DNA of 64,000 nt, from assembly GCF_005938645.2 (NCBI RefSeq), contig NZ_CP042171.1, positions 2,294,001 through 2,358,000 on the forward strand, given 5' to 3'. This document shows positions 16,238-24,428 of the stretch, piece by piece. Both the position numbers and the translations under genes were made by a program. The notes beneath the pieces were generated by a model. That model saw only the letters and a list, made by a program, of their open reading frames with translations, had not been told where the DNA came from and did not search any database. The stretch comes from Pedobacter sp. KBS0701 (GTDB taxonomy: Bacteria; Bacteroidota; Bacteroidia; Sphingobacteriales; Sphingobacteriaceae). The stretch's first letter is position 1. Each line of letters begins with the position of its first letter.

Positions 16238-17428
16238 TTATTTAAATGCATTTAATCCGGTCACATCCATCCCTGTAATCAGCAAATGTATATCGTGTGT
16301 ACCCTCGTAGGTTACTACCGATTCCAGGTTCATCATGTGGCGCATAATCGAATATTCACCTGTAATACCCATTCCGCCAAGCATCTGACGGGAATTTCTG
16401 GCAATATCCAACGCAATTTCGACGCTGTTTCTTTTGGCCATTGATATCTGTTCTGCCGATGCCCTGTTTTCACTTTTCAGTATGCCTAAACGCCAAACCA
16501 ACAACTGACCTTTGGTGATTTCGGTCACCATTTCTGCCAGTTTCTTTTGCTGTAACTGGAAACCACCGATAGGTTTTCCAAACTGTACACGTTCTTTCGA
16601 ATAGCGCAAAGCGGTATCGTAACAGTCCATTGCGGCTCCTAAAGCGCCCCATGCAATACCATAACGCGCTTGGTTTAAACAGCCCAATGGTCCTTTTAAT
16701 CCGCTGATTTCAGGAAAAATATTTTCTTTAGGCACTTTAACATTATCAAAAACCAATTCACCTGTTGCCGAAGCCCGTAAACTCCATTTATTATGTGTTT
16801 CCGGAGTCGAAAATCCTTCCATTCCACGTTCTACCACCATTCCCCTGATTTTGCCTGATTCATCTTTTGCCCAAACCACAGCAATATCTGCAAAAGGTGC
16901 ATTGCTGATCCACATTTTTGCACCATTTAAAATATAATGGCTCCCTGCATCTTTGATATTAGTTACCATTCCACCAGGGTTAGAGCCATGATCTGGTTCT
17001 GTTAATCCAAAACAGCCCATCATTTCGCCACTGGCTAATTTAGGGAGATATTTTTTACGCTGTTCTTCTGTTCCATAAGCATAAATCGGGTACATCACCA
17101 ACGAACCCTGAACAGAGGCTGTAGAACGGATACCAGAATCGCCACGTTCTATTTCCTGCATCAAAATTCCATAAGCCGTATAATCTAAACCTGCTCCACC
17201 ATACTCAACCGGAATGGTAGGGCCAAAAGCACCAATATCGGCCAGACCTTTTATTAAATGTTTTGGAAATTCTGCTTTTTGTGCGTAATCTTCAATAATC
17301 GGGCTCACTTCTTTTTTTACCCAATCTCTGGCCGTAGCACGGATTAATTTGTGCTCATCGGTTAATAATTCATCCAATAAATAATAGTCTGGCGCCTCGT
17401 ACAGGTCTTTTTTTGCTGATTTGCTCAT
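16238..17428 (-). CDS. Acyl-CoA dehydrogenase, glutaryl-CoA dehydrogenase-like
   Basis: The 396-residue flavoprotein has the acyl-CoA dehydrogenase blocks: GCFGLTEPDHGSNPGGM (FAD/substrate), WISNAPFADIAVVWAK, and the catalytic-base region VTYEGTHDIHLLITG. The segment SVQGSLVMYPIYAYGTEEQ and the position of Glu in YEGTHDIH match glutaryl-CoA dehydrogenase rather than short-chain enzymes. That enzyme oxidises and decarboxylates glutaryl-CoA to crotonyl-CoA in lysine and tryptophan breakdown. Assignment to this subtype is by motif only. It heads a minus-strand run with the SRPBCC and lipoprotein genes and is divergent from folB. Confidence 0.85.
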   Translation of the reverse strand: MSKSAKKDLYEAPDYYLLDELLTDEHKLIRATARDWVKKEVSPIIEDYAQKAEFPKHLIKGLADIGAFGPTIPVEYGGAGLDYTAYGILMQEIERGDSGIRSTASVQGSLVMYPIYAYGTEEQRKKYLPKLASGEMMGCFGLTEPDHGSNPGGMVTNIKDAGSHYILNGAKMWISNAPFADIAVVWAKDESGKIRGMVVERGMEGFSTPETHNKWSLRASATGELVFDNVKVPKENIFPEISGLKGPLGCLNQARYGIAWGALGAAMDCYDTALRYSKERVQFGKPIGGFQLQQKKLAEMVTEITKGQLLVWRLGILKSENRASAEQISMAKRNSVEIALDIARNSRQMLGGMGITGEYSIMRHMMNLESVVTYEGTHDIHLLITGMDVTGLNAFK

Positions 17429-17467
17429 GTAATTTCGTATTATCTGGTTAAGAAACCGCGTTCATTT

Positions 17468-17475
17468 CAAAGGTA
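17468..17475 (-). promoter_or_regulatory. Candidate -7 box for acyl-CoA dehydrogenase gene
   Basis: On the minus strand this reads TACCTTTG, a full match to the Bacteroidota -7 consensus TAnnTTTG, about 40 bases before the ATG. No clear -33 TTTG is seen at the expected spacing. Confidence 0.4.
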
Positions 17476-17516
17476 ACAATTTACGGCAAGGGGCATTATA
17501 TTCATGAATAAAAATT

Positions 17517-17524
17517 TAATTTTG
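17517..17524 (+). promoter_or_regulatory. Candidate -7 box for folB
   Basis: TAATTTTG matches TAnnTTTG and ends 17 bases before the folB ATG, predicting a very short leader. The -33 element is not obvious. Confidence 0.4.
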
Positions 17525-17541
17525 CAGCTTACAGAATATAC

Positions 17542-17910
17542 ATGAGCCATTTCAAACAAACCGTAGCTTTAAAAGATGTAAAATGCTTTGCTCTGCATGG
17601 TTATTATCCGGAAGAACAACTTATTGGAAATCATTTTGTTATAGATTTAGAAACAGAATTTACACCAAAGGGTTTTGATGATGAACTGGAACAAACGGTT
17701 AATTACGAGGATTTGAATCACATCATCCTTGAAGAAATGAAACATACACAAAAGCTTTTGGAAACGGTTTTAAAGAATATTATTTCGAAAGTGATCGAAC
17801 TGTATCCTTTTATAGATACAGTTAACGTGAGTATGAAAAAATTAAATCCACCTATGCCCGGTCAAATTGGGTACTCTTTTGTTAAATTATCTCACACTTC
17901 AGCCAAATAA
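17542..17910 (+). CDS. folB: Dihydroneopterin aldolase
   Basis: The 122-residue protein has the FolB pattern. VALKDVKCFALHGYYPEEQLIGNHF carries the conserved G-Y/H-Y-x-x-E segment, VNYEDLNHIILEEM the substrate-binding Tyr-Glu region, and MKKLNPPMPG the conserved lysine and pterin-pocket part. It cleaves 7,8-dihydroneopterin to 6-hydroxymethyl-dihydropterin and glycolaldehyde in folate synthesis. The length is normal for the family. Its stop overlaps the next ATG (TAATG), so the downstream FAD-linked oxidase is probably translated from the same message, although the two have no shared pathway that I can name. Confidence 0.9.
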   Translation: MSHFKQTVALKDVKCFALHGYYPEEQLIGNHFVIDLETEFTPKGFDDELEQTVNYEDLNHIILEEMKHTQKLLETVLKNIISKVIELYPFIDTVNVSMKKLNPPMPGQIGYSFVKLSHTSAK

Positions 17911-19325
17911 TGAATTTTACGAAAATTAATCCCGAAATTTTAGCAGAAATTAAAGCTGCCATTGGAGCAGATAAGGTTTTTACTGATGCGGAAAGTTTAG
18001 AAAATTACAGTCATGACGAAACGGAGGATTTGCGTTACCAACCAGAGTTGGTAGTAAAACCAACTTCGCCTGAAGAAGTTTCTGCTTTATTGAAAATCTG
18101 TAATACCCACCATGTTCCGGTAACGCCGCGCGGTGGTGGTACAGGCTTAAGTGGTGCCGCTTTGCCTATTTATGGTGGTGTTTCGCTATCAATGGAAAAA
18201 TTTAAATCTATTATTGATATTGATACCGAAAACTTACAGGCAACTGTTGAGCCAGGGGTGATTACTGAAGAATTTATTAATGCAGTAGCTGAAAAAGGAC
18301 TTCTTTATCCAGTTGATCCCAGCAGTAAAGGATCTTGTTTTATTGGTGGTAATGTGGCGCATGGTTCCGGCGGCCCAAGGGTAGTAAAATATGGCACCAT
18401 ACGCGAGTATATCTTAAATCTTGAAGTGGTTTTGCCTGACGGCGATATCATCTGGACAGGCGCAAATACTTTGAAGTACGCATCAGGCTATAATTTAACA
18501 CAATTAATGATCGGTTCGGAAGGTACTTTGGGGGTGGTCACAAAAATTGTAACCAAGTTATTGCCAAAACCCACCCAGTCTGTTTTAATGATGGGCGCTT
18601 TCAGCACAAATGAAGATGCCTGTGCAGCAGTTTCTGCGATTTTTAGAGCTGGAGTTACACCGTCGGCTTTAGAGTTTATGGAAAGGAAAGGAGTGGAGTG
18701 GGTAATCAAATTTGATGATATTAAATTCGACTTAAAAGATAATGTTGCTGCATTGTTGATGATAGAATTTGATGGAGATGATTTAGATGATATTTTCAAG
18801 AACTGCGAGAAAACCAATGTGGTTTTAGAAGAACACAACTGTACAGAAGTATTATTTGCAGATACTGCGGCTCAAAAGGAAGAATTGTGGCGGATGCGGA
18901 GAACCATGGCCGAATCGGTTAAATCTAATTCTGTTTATAAAGAGGAAGATACGGTTGTGCCACGGGCGGCTTTACCTAAACTCGTTAATGGAATAAAAGA
19001 AATTGGTACAAAATACGGTTTCGAAAGTGTTTGTTATGGTCATGCTGGTGACGGAAACCTGCATGTAAACATCATTAAAGCAGGCATGAGTGACGAAGAC
19101 TGGAAAAACAAACTCAAATTCGGCATTGCCGAAATATTTGAATTAACCACAACATTAGGCGGAACTTTATCTGGAGAACACGGAATTGGTTTAGTGCAAA
19201 AGGAATTTATGCCGATCAAATATTCCGAAATCCACCTTAATTTAATGCGCGGAATTAAAAATGTTTTCGATCCGAATGGAATATTAAATCCCGGGAAAAT
19301 TATGCCTGATGTTTCTAGCTCTTAG
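17910..19325 (+). CDS. FAD-linked oxidase, GlcD/D-lactate dehydrogenase family
   Basis: The 471-residue protein has an FAD-binding type 4 (PCMH) domain with VTPRGGGTGLSGAALP and VDPSSKGSCFIGGNVAHGSGGPR. The C-terminal oxidase domain contains CYGHAGDGNLHVNI and LGGTLSGEHGIGLVQK, including the conserved His residues. These are the marks of glycolate oxidase subunit GlcD and D-lactate dehydrogenases, which oxidise 2-hydroxy acids and pass electrons to quinone or a partner. GlcE/GlcF are not encoded here, so a stand-alone 2-hydroxy-acid dehydrogenase is more likely. It overlaps folB by one base. Confidence 0.9.
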   Translation: MNFTKINPEILAEIKAAIGADKVFTDAESLENYSHDETEDLRYQPELVVKPTSPEEVSALLKICNTHHVPVTPRGGGTGLSGAALPIYGGVSLSMEKFKSIIDIDTENLQATVEPGVITEEFINAVAEKGLLYPVDPSSKGSCFIGGNVAHGSGGPRVVKYGTIREYILNLEVVLPDGDIIWTGANTLKYASGYNLTQLMIGSEGTLGVVTKIVTKLLPKPTQSVLMMGAFSTNEDACAAVSAIFRAGVTPSALEFMERKGVEWVIKFDDIKFDLKDNVAALLMIEFDGDDLDDIFKNCEKTNVVLEEHNCTEVLFADTAAQKEELWRMRRTMAESVKSNSVYKEEDTVVPRAALPKLVNGIKEIGTKYGFESVCYGHAGDGNLHVNIIKAGMSDEDWKNKLKFGIAEIFELTTTLGGTLSGEHGIGLVQKEFMPIKYSEIHLNLMRGIKNVFDPNGILNPGKIMPDVSSS

Positions 19326-19341
19326 GAAATACTAAAAAATT

Positions 19342-19442
19342 ATCGTCATTTCGAGCGGAGTGCAACGTAGTCGAGAAATGTGTCTCAGGAGTACTTTTAA
19401 TTTAGATCTCTCCATTTCGCTACGCTTCAGTCGAGATCACGA
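19342..19442. repeat. Dispersed palindromic repeat, copy 3
   Basis: The left arm contains CGTCATTTCGAGCGGAGTGC, followed by AACGTAGTCGAGAAATG. The right arm has AGATCTCTCCATTTCGCTAC and CAGTCGAGATCACGAT. It occupies almost all of the gap between two convergent genes and could end both transcripts. This is one of the cleanest copies of the family. Confidence 0.85.
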
Positions 19443-19454
19443 TCTGCATTTTTT

Positions 19455-19937
19455 TTACAGCTGTTCAAAACCCAACATCTTTTGCTTTTCTTCTTCCGGG
19501 ATTGCGGTGGGTTTACCTGTCGCATAATCAACCGCAATGCAAACGGTTTTACCTTTACTGCAGATTACCTCTTCAGTCCCTTTTAGTTTCACAATCTGGT
19601 AATCCAGGTCAAAACTGGTATTGCCTATCCTGGATGTTTTGACATGTATGGCTATTTTATCGTTCATTACAATCGGTAAAATATAATCCAGTTCTGCGTG
19701 GGCAATCACAATTCCGGTTTTCTTCCAGTCCCATTTTATAATTTCTTCCCAATATTTGGATCTGGCGATTTCGAGGTAGGTAAAATAGATCGAATTATTT
19801 ACGTGTCCCATCATATCGAAATCAACAAAGCGCAAATGGATATTGGTTTTATAGTTGAATTTGTCTGAAAAAGCCTTGATGTCTGTCAATTTGTCTTTCG
19901 TTTTAGATTTATTTTGCCAAAATGTCTTAAAAATCAT
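19455..19937 (-). CDS. Acyl-CoA thioesterase, 4-hydroxybenzoyl-CoA thioesterase/YbgC-like
   Basis: The 160-residue hotdog-fold protein carries the FcbC/YbgC motif VDFDMMGHVNNSIYFTYLEIAR, with the catalytic Asp, then the typical IVIAHAELDYILPI strand and a C-terminal FDLDYQIV stretch. Such enzymes hydrolyse acyl-CoA or acyl-carrier thioesters; the substrate is not shown by the sequence. The N-terminal 25 residues are charged and not part of the fold. It is divergent from the Hsp20 gene and ends beside a palindromic repeat. Confidence 0.85.
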   Translation of the reverse strand: MIFKTFWQNKSKTKDKLTDIKAFSDKFNYKTNIHLRFVDFDMMGHVNNSIYFTYLEIARSKYWEEIIKWDWKKTGIVIAHAELDYILPIVMNDKIAIHVKTSRIGNTSFDLDYQIVKLKGTEEVICSKGKTVCIAVDYATGKPTAIPEEEKQKMLGFEQL

Positions 19938-20004
19938 AAATATTTGAATTGGTATATAAGTTGAATAAGGTGAATTATCAATTTAAAAATAAAGAATAAG
20001 CGAT

Positions 20005-20439
20005 ATGACACTAGTAAATTTTACCAACAGAACCCGTAACACAGCTCCTTACTTTAACAATGTTTTTGATTCATTGTTTAGCGATGCCATCACTAAAAAC
20101 AAAATCGTTGATAAATCGCCAAATGTAAACATTCATGAAAATGAAACGGCTTACGTAATTGAGTTGGCTGCTCCAGGTTTGAAGAAAGAAGATTTTCAGA
20201 TCAATTTAAAAAAAGACACGCTTTCTGTTTGGGCAGAAGTTAAAAAAGACGAAACCCAGGTAGCTAAAGATTTTACACGTAAAGAATTTGATTATAGCTC
20301 ATTTGCAAGATCATTTAATTTACCAGATAGCGCGGATGGTGATCACATTACTGCTGAATATAAAGACGGTATATTATCGATTAACATCAGCAAAAAAGAC
20401 GATGCTAAATTACAGCACAAAGAAATTGTAGTATCGTAA
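20005..20439 (+). CDS. Hsp20/alpha-crystallin small heat shock protein
   Basis: The 144-residue protein has a short N-terminal arm, then an alpha-crystallin domain from about 40 (VNIHENETAYVIELAAPGLKKEDF) to the GILSINI signature near 130, and a C-terminal tail. Small heat shock proteins bind unfolding proteins as an ATP-independent holdase. The length is normal for class A bacterial Hsp20. It is a single gene followed by a clear terminator hairpin. I see no CIRCE or ROSE-type element in the short 5' region. Confidence 0.93.
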   Translation: MTLVNFTNRTRNTAPYFNNVFDSLFSDAITKNKIVDKSPNVNIHENETAYVIELAAPGLKKEDFQINLKKDTLSVWAEVKKDETQVAKDFTRKEFDYSSFARSFNLPDSADGDHITAEYKDGILSINISKKDDAKLQHKEIVVS

Positions 20440-20492
20440 TAAAAATATTCTCGAAAGAGGGTTTTTCATAATAGTTTAAGTTTAGGTTTTAT

Positions 20493-20529
20493 AAGGTTAA
20501 TGCTGGATGGCATTAACCTTATTTTGTTT
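20493..20529 (+). terminator. Rho-independent terminator after hsp20
   Basis: AAGGTTAATGC (20493-20503) and GCATTAACCTT (20510-20520) pair perfectly, followed by ATTTTGTTT. It lies about 55 bases after the stop. Confidence 0.8.
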
Positions 20530-20534
20530 AGTTA

Positions 20535-20616
20535 CTTCATCCCGGCTGAAGCGCAGCGGAATGGAGGTATTTACAAATCCTTCTTTTTAGATTTCTCCAC
20601 TGCGGTAGAAATGACG
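20535..20616. repeat. Dispersed palindromic repeat, copy 4
   Basis: CTTCATCCCGGCTGAAGCGC and AGCGGAATGGAGG on the left face AGATTTCTCCACTGCGG and TAGAAATGACG on the right. It is a diverged member of the family seen at 19342. Confidence 0.65.
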
Positions 20617-20684
20617 TTTCTTGGGGAGAGTATTTAGATTGATTTTAAGTTACATTCTTAAAATCACGTTAATCTCATTTTTCG

Positions 20685-20692
20685 TACTTTTG
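20685..20692 (+). promoter_or_regulatory. Candidate -7 box immediately before start codon
   Basis: TACTTTTG is a full match to TAnnTTTG and ends only four bases before the ATG at 20697. If used, the message would be leaderless or nearly so. Confidence 0.4.
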
Positions 20693-20696
20693 CCGC

Positions 20697-22013
20697 ATGG
20701 AGAGAGAAATTCTGGATACAAAGCGTAAAGCACTTAAAATAAATCTTGACCCACGAATTTACGGTACCTTTGCCGAGATAGGCGCGGGACAGGAAGTTTC
20801 GAGAAACTTTTTTAATGCTGGTGCAGCATCTGGAACAGTTGCCAAAACGATGTCGGCTTACGACATGACTTTTAGCGACGCCATTTACGGAGCAGAAACC
20901 AATGGCCGTTATGTAAGTCAGAACCGCCTTTTGCAGATGCTTGATCATGAATTCGGCTTACTCAATGAGCGTCTATCAGGCGAAAAATACGAAAGCCGTA
21001 CATTTTTTGCTTTCGCTGATACCGTTACTACCCTGAATTATAAACGTACCAATGAGCCGCATGGCTGGGTTGGTATTCGTTTCCAGAGCGAACCAGGTGG
21101 TTTACCAAATGAAATATTTTTTCACGTGCGTTTGTTGGATACCGATGTAAACATGCAACAGCGTGTTTTGGGTATAATTGGAGTAAACCTGCTTTATGCA
21201 GCATTTTACCATTATCAGGATCCAAAACTGATGGTAGAATCTTTAGCTGATAATTTAACCATCGGATCAGTAGAAATCGATTTGATTTCGGTTAAAGGTC
21301 CGGCTTTTCCAGAGGTGGATAACATCTTGCTTAATCTGTACATGATTATGAAAGATTTTTCTGCAGCAGCCATTTTCGATTCAGATGCACATCCCCGTCA
21401 GGCGAAAGATCTTTTGTATAAGAAAGACATTATGATCTTGCGTACCAAATACGGTCAGAAATCGTTACCTAACTTTAACTTGTTCAATAAAGCTACAGAT
21501 CAGTTTAAACGTACCAATAAAGTAGAAGAGGGAAACCTGGCGGTAATGATAGAGGTTTTGTTAACCAACGTTTTAACGGATGGACAAGAAACTCCTGATG
21601 ATATCGACCTGGAAACTGTGGCTAAAAGAGCACAGGAAATGTGCGATACAGGCAATATTGTGATTGTATCCAACTTTACCCGCCACAACCGTTTGGCGAA
21701 ATATTTGGCAAGGTGCAAGCCTAAAAGTGTTGGATTGGCAACAAACATCAATAACTTAAAATTTGTATTCAATTCTAAAAACTTCACCGGAGAAAACTAC
21801 TCTGGCCAGTTATTGAGTTACGTAAATGATATGTTTAATACTAATGTGCGGTTATTTGCTTACCCTTTCCTGGATAAAAAGACGAATCAGGTAATTACTA
21901 CAGCCAATATGCCAATAACACCAGAAGCTAAACCCTTGTTCGATTTCCTTTTGATAAATGGCTATATCACTGATATAAAAGATTATAGTGAGGATGAGGT
22001 GAAAACGGTGTAG
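20697..22013 (+). CDS. Conserved protein of unknown function (GTFAEIGAGQE family)
   Basis: The 438-residue soluble protein has no signal peptide or membrane helix. I recognise its opening, DPRIYGTFAEIGAGQEVSRNFF, followed by AASGTVAKTMSAYDMTFSDAIYG, as a conserved family found in several bacterial phyla, but I know of no demonstrated function. Other conserved-looking blocks are HGWVGIRFQSEPGGLPNE, GVNLLYAAFYHY and VSNFTRHNRLAKYL. Public labels for this family should be treated with caution. The gene is single, with a -7 box right before its ATG and a palindromic repeat after its stop. Strong conservation without a known partner suggests a core metabolic or stress role, which is inference. Confidence 0.8.
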   Translation: MEREILDTKRKALKINLDPRIYGTFAEIGAGQEVSRNFFNAGAASGTVAKTMSAYDMTFSDAIYGAETNGRYVSQNRLLQMLDHEFGLLNERLSGEKYESRTFFAFADTVTTLNYKRTNEPHGWVGIRFQSEPGGLPNEIFFHVRLLDTDVNMQQRVLGIIGVNLLYAAFYHYQDPKLMVESLADNLTIGSVEIDLISVKGPAFPEVDNILLNLYMIMKDFSAAAIFDSDAHPRQAKDLLYKKDIMILRTKYGQKSLPNFNLFNKATDQFKRTNKVEEGNLAVMIEVLLTNVLTDGQETPDDIDLETVAKRAQEMCDTGNIVIVSNFTRHNRLAKYLARCKPKSVGLATNINNLKFVFNSKNFTGENYSGQLLSYVNDMFNTNVRLFAYPFLDKKTNQVITTANMPITPEAKPLFDFLLINGYITDIKDYSEDEVKTV

Positions 22014-22030
22014 AGCTTAATCTGATAAGC

Positions 22031-22149
22031 CTCGTCATCTCGACCGAAGTGCAACGTAGTGGAGAGATCTATCAACGCGAATTTTCATCATTGGAAAATT
22101 AAAGTCAGCATAATTATTGAAGATTCTTCACTGCATTTAGAATGACAAG
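22031..22149. repeat. Dispersed palindromic repeat, copy 5
   Basis: CTCGTCATCTCGACCGAAG and TGCAACGTAGTGGAGAGATC form the left half. AAGATTCTTCACTGCATTTA and GAATGACAAGG form the right half, which abuts the decayed toxin gene. Confidence 0.7.
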
Positions 22150-22160
22150 GAGTGTTTAGT

Positions 22161-22442
22161 TTAGTTATCACTGTAATGACCAAGTGCTGAAACTATAGTA
22201 ACGGTTACGATATCGTCTTCGATTAAACAAACAAGCCTGTCTTTTCTATTAATTTGTCTCTACTAAAATCCAGTTAAATCATATTTTAGTTTTTCTGGAT
22301 TTCCAATTCCAGTTTCAGGATGTTCATAAAGTTCTAGAATAATTTGGTTCACTTTTTTGATAGAACCTTTATCTCCTGATTTCTCAATGGCAAGTACATT
22401 CTTTTGAGCTTTCTCTGATACAATTACTTTAAATTTTCCCAT
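22161..22442 (-). pseudogene. YoeB/Txe-like toxin with tandem stop codons
   Basis: From ATG 22440-22442 the frame encodes 59 residues ending in KLKYDLTGF. Two adjacent TAG codons follow (22260-22265), and the same frame then continues with RQINRKDRLVCLIEDDIVTVTIVSALGHYSD to a stop at 22161-22163. In intact relatives this junction reads as a Trp-Ser-Arg-Arg segment (GFWSRRINRKDRL), so the stops replace Trp and Ser. The missing C-terminal part holds the Arg and His/Tyr catalytic residues of YoeB-type ribosome-dependent RNases. The gene is therefore very likely dead. It overlaps the antitoxin frame as expected for this module. Confidence 0.82.
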
Positions 22443-22637
22443 AATGATTTACTAGGGTCTAAAGTGATGTAATTACCATTCTTAATTTCCGCCAAGCTCT
22501 TTTTTATTTTCGCCAAATTCTGGATTGTAAGGACTTTCCTCTTCTTTTTGAAAAGAAACATCTAAAGCTTTTAAAACAGCTTCAATTGCAGCTTCCTGTT
22601 TTTTATTTTTAGGATGTGCGATTATAGTCATAACCAT
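22424..22637 (-). pseudogene. Cognate antitoxin with frameshift (DUF2683-like)
   Basis: The ATG at 22635-22637 opens MVMTIIAHPKN, and the frame runs to ESPYNPEF before it shifts near 22513 and stops at 22482-22484. The next frame picks up exactly where homologues would continue (AKIKKSLAEIKNGNYITL, then DPSKSLWENLK) and ends at 22424-22426, overlapping the toxin start. The break is equivalent to a net +1 or -2 change. The C-terminal part that binds the toxin is lost from the original frame. The DUF2683 label is from memory of the family's look and is tentative. Confidence 0.8.
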
Positions 22638-22738
22638 TGTTGTATAATAAAAAATAAAAAATTATTTAATCAACTGTCAATAATACATTACTATTGAAAG
22701 GATAGACTCTAAATATCAGTTCTGTACGAGAATCAAAT

Positions 22739-24406
22739 TTAAGAACTTAAATCCTTACTAATCTGCAATGCTTCATGAATAATTTCCTTTGGATAATTAG
22801 ACATTTCTAAAATTTTGATTGCATTTTTAGTTTTAAGCGGACCTTCTTTTAGTTTATGATCAAAAATAAGCTCATTATCAGTTATCGTTTCGGTAAAATG
22901 ATAAAGTTCATATTCTTCTGCAAGCATATTGGACAATTCGATATCGTGCGTCGCCACAAAAGTGAGGTTTTGCTCACGGTTTAAATGCGATAATATGGCC
23001 TTTGCTGCTGCAATCCTTTCTATGGTGTTGGTACCTTTAAATACTTCATCCAGAATAAAAAGATTCTGATCAGGATTTTTAACTGCTTGAATCAGTGTCG
23101 ACATTACATCAACTTCCTCTAAAAAATAGCTTTTACCCTGAAATAAGTTATCGTCGATTCTTATTGAAGTGTGCAATTTAAAAAATGGTGCTTTATATGC
23201 TTCAGCAAAACAAACATAAATGGTTTGAGCTAATAATGAATTGATGGCAACAGTACGTAGAAAAGTTGATTTGCCCGACATGTTTGAGCCTGTAATCAAC
23301 ATGCTTTTCTGATCCAGCATTACTTCATTTTCAATACAGTTACCGATCAACGGATGCCTGATACCTTTAATTTCAATTCCTTTATATCGTTCAATAAATT
23401 GAGGTTCGCAGATCTGTTCACTTTCTTTTAATGAAGCTACAGCAATTGCCATATCTATCGACCCAACATATTGGTAGAGGTTTAAAATATCATCCTGATT
23501 ATTTTCGATCAGCTTGATCAACTTAAAAAAAGTAAAGATTTCGATTAAGAAAATTGCTTTAATGATCTCGAACAGGTAAAGTGGTACCTGACTTAAATCG
23601 CCTTGACTATTTTGACTGAAATCCTGATAAAGAATACCGATTCTTCGCTGAAATTTCCTGAACATCGGAATGGCGTTTTTTATTTTATCAGCCTCGAATG
23701 GTATTTTTTCTTTTACAAGTTTTCTCCAAACGTTAATCAAAATATTAAGCTGCGAGAGTGATTTGGTAAAAATAAGCAGGTGTTTTTTATTCCAATAATT
23801 TAAATAAGTGGCATTAAATGTAATCAGCAGCAGTGCAAATATTAAACAGACTGAAACTTTAATGGATAAAATCAATAAGACTGCTAAAATGAGCAGATCT
23901 AAAGAAAGCCATTTAAACCAGGATGGTTTTTCAACCAATTTATTATTGAACAATAATACCACAGAATAGCTTTCGTTGCTGTTCAATTTTACAAGTTCTG
24001 CGCGAACTCTTTCTCTTATTTCTTGATTTGCGGCAAAGAAATCAGCCTGATTTTTTAGTTTTTTAAGTTCCTCTAAGTTATTAGTTGGGTTTGCAAGTTT
24101 ATTATAGAGGAATTGTTGCCCGATTTTACTTGTTGTACGATCAATTTTTGCAAATAGCTGATCGAAATCTATATCGGCCATGGTTTGGTGAGAAAGCGTA
24201 TGAAATACTTTCTCCTTTACATAATTAGCATACCAACTTGCTTTATCGAAATTGATAGGTTCTGTTTTTTCTTTTCCCCAGCTGTCTTCAAGTTCCTTTA
24301 AAATCTGCTTTTTCTTTTTTCTCGAATCAAAAAGAGCAAATAACATTAAAAGTATTATGGCTGCAATGCCGAATAAAATATAGCTCATGTAAGATCCTAA
24401 ACGCAC
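22739..24406 (-). CDS. Membrane-anchored MutS-like ATPase
   Basis: The 555-residue protein has a MutS-type ABC ATPase at its C-terminal part. It has Walker A TGSNMSGKSTFLRT at about 373-386, then a Walker B/D-loop ILDEVFKGTNTIERI and the ATHDIELS segment. Unlike mismatch-repair MutS it lacks the mismatch-recognition domain I. It carries an N-terminal membrane helix (about 8-26) followed by a basic cluster, and a long hydrophobic pair near 165-205. The MutS core/lever-like region lies between. It is not a repair MutS; the role of this membrane branch is unknown. Met7 (24388) is an alternative start. It lies 22 bp after the LytTR regulator on the same strand. Confidence 0.82.
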   Translation of the reverse strand: MRLGSYMSYILFGIAAIILLMLFALFDSRKKKKQILKELEDSWGKEKTEPINFDKASWYANYVKEKVFHTLSHQTMADIDFDQLFAKIDRTTSKIGQQFLYNKLANPTNNLEELKKLKNQADFFAANQEIRERVRAELVKLNSNESYSVVLLFNNKLVEKPSWFKWLSLDLLILAVLLILSIKVSVCLIFALLLITFNATYLNYWNKKHLLIFTKSLSQLNILINVWRKLVKEKIPFEADKIKNAIPMFRKFQRRIGILYQDFSQNSQGDLSQVPLYLFEIIKAIFLIEIFTFFKLIKLIENNQDDILNLYQYVGSIDMAIAVASLKESEQICEPQFIERYKGIEIKGIRHPLIGNCIENEVMLDQKSMLITGSNMSGKSTFLRTVAINSLLAQTIYVCFAEAYKAPFFKLHTSIRIDDNLFQGKSYFLEEVDVMSTLIQAVKNPDQNLFILDEVFKGTNTIERIAAAKAILSHLNREQNLTFVATHDIELSNMLAEEYELYHFTETITDNELIFDHKLKEGPLKTKNAIKILEMSNYPKEIIHEALQISKDLSS

Positions 24407-24428
24407 ACAATATACAGGATAAATGCTT

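Noticed and set aside
22739..24406. DNA mismatch repair MutS
   Set aside because: Domain I for mismatch recognition is missing and membrane helices are present, so the standard repair role is not supported.
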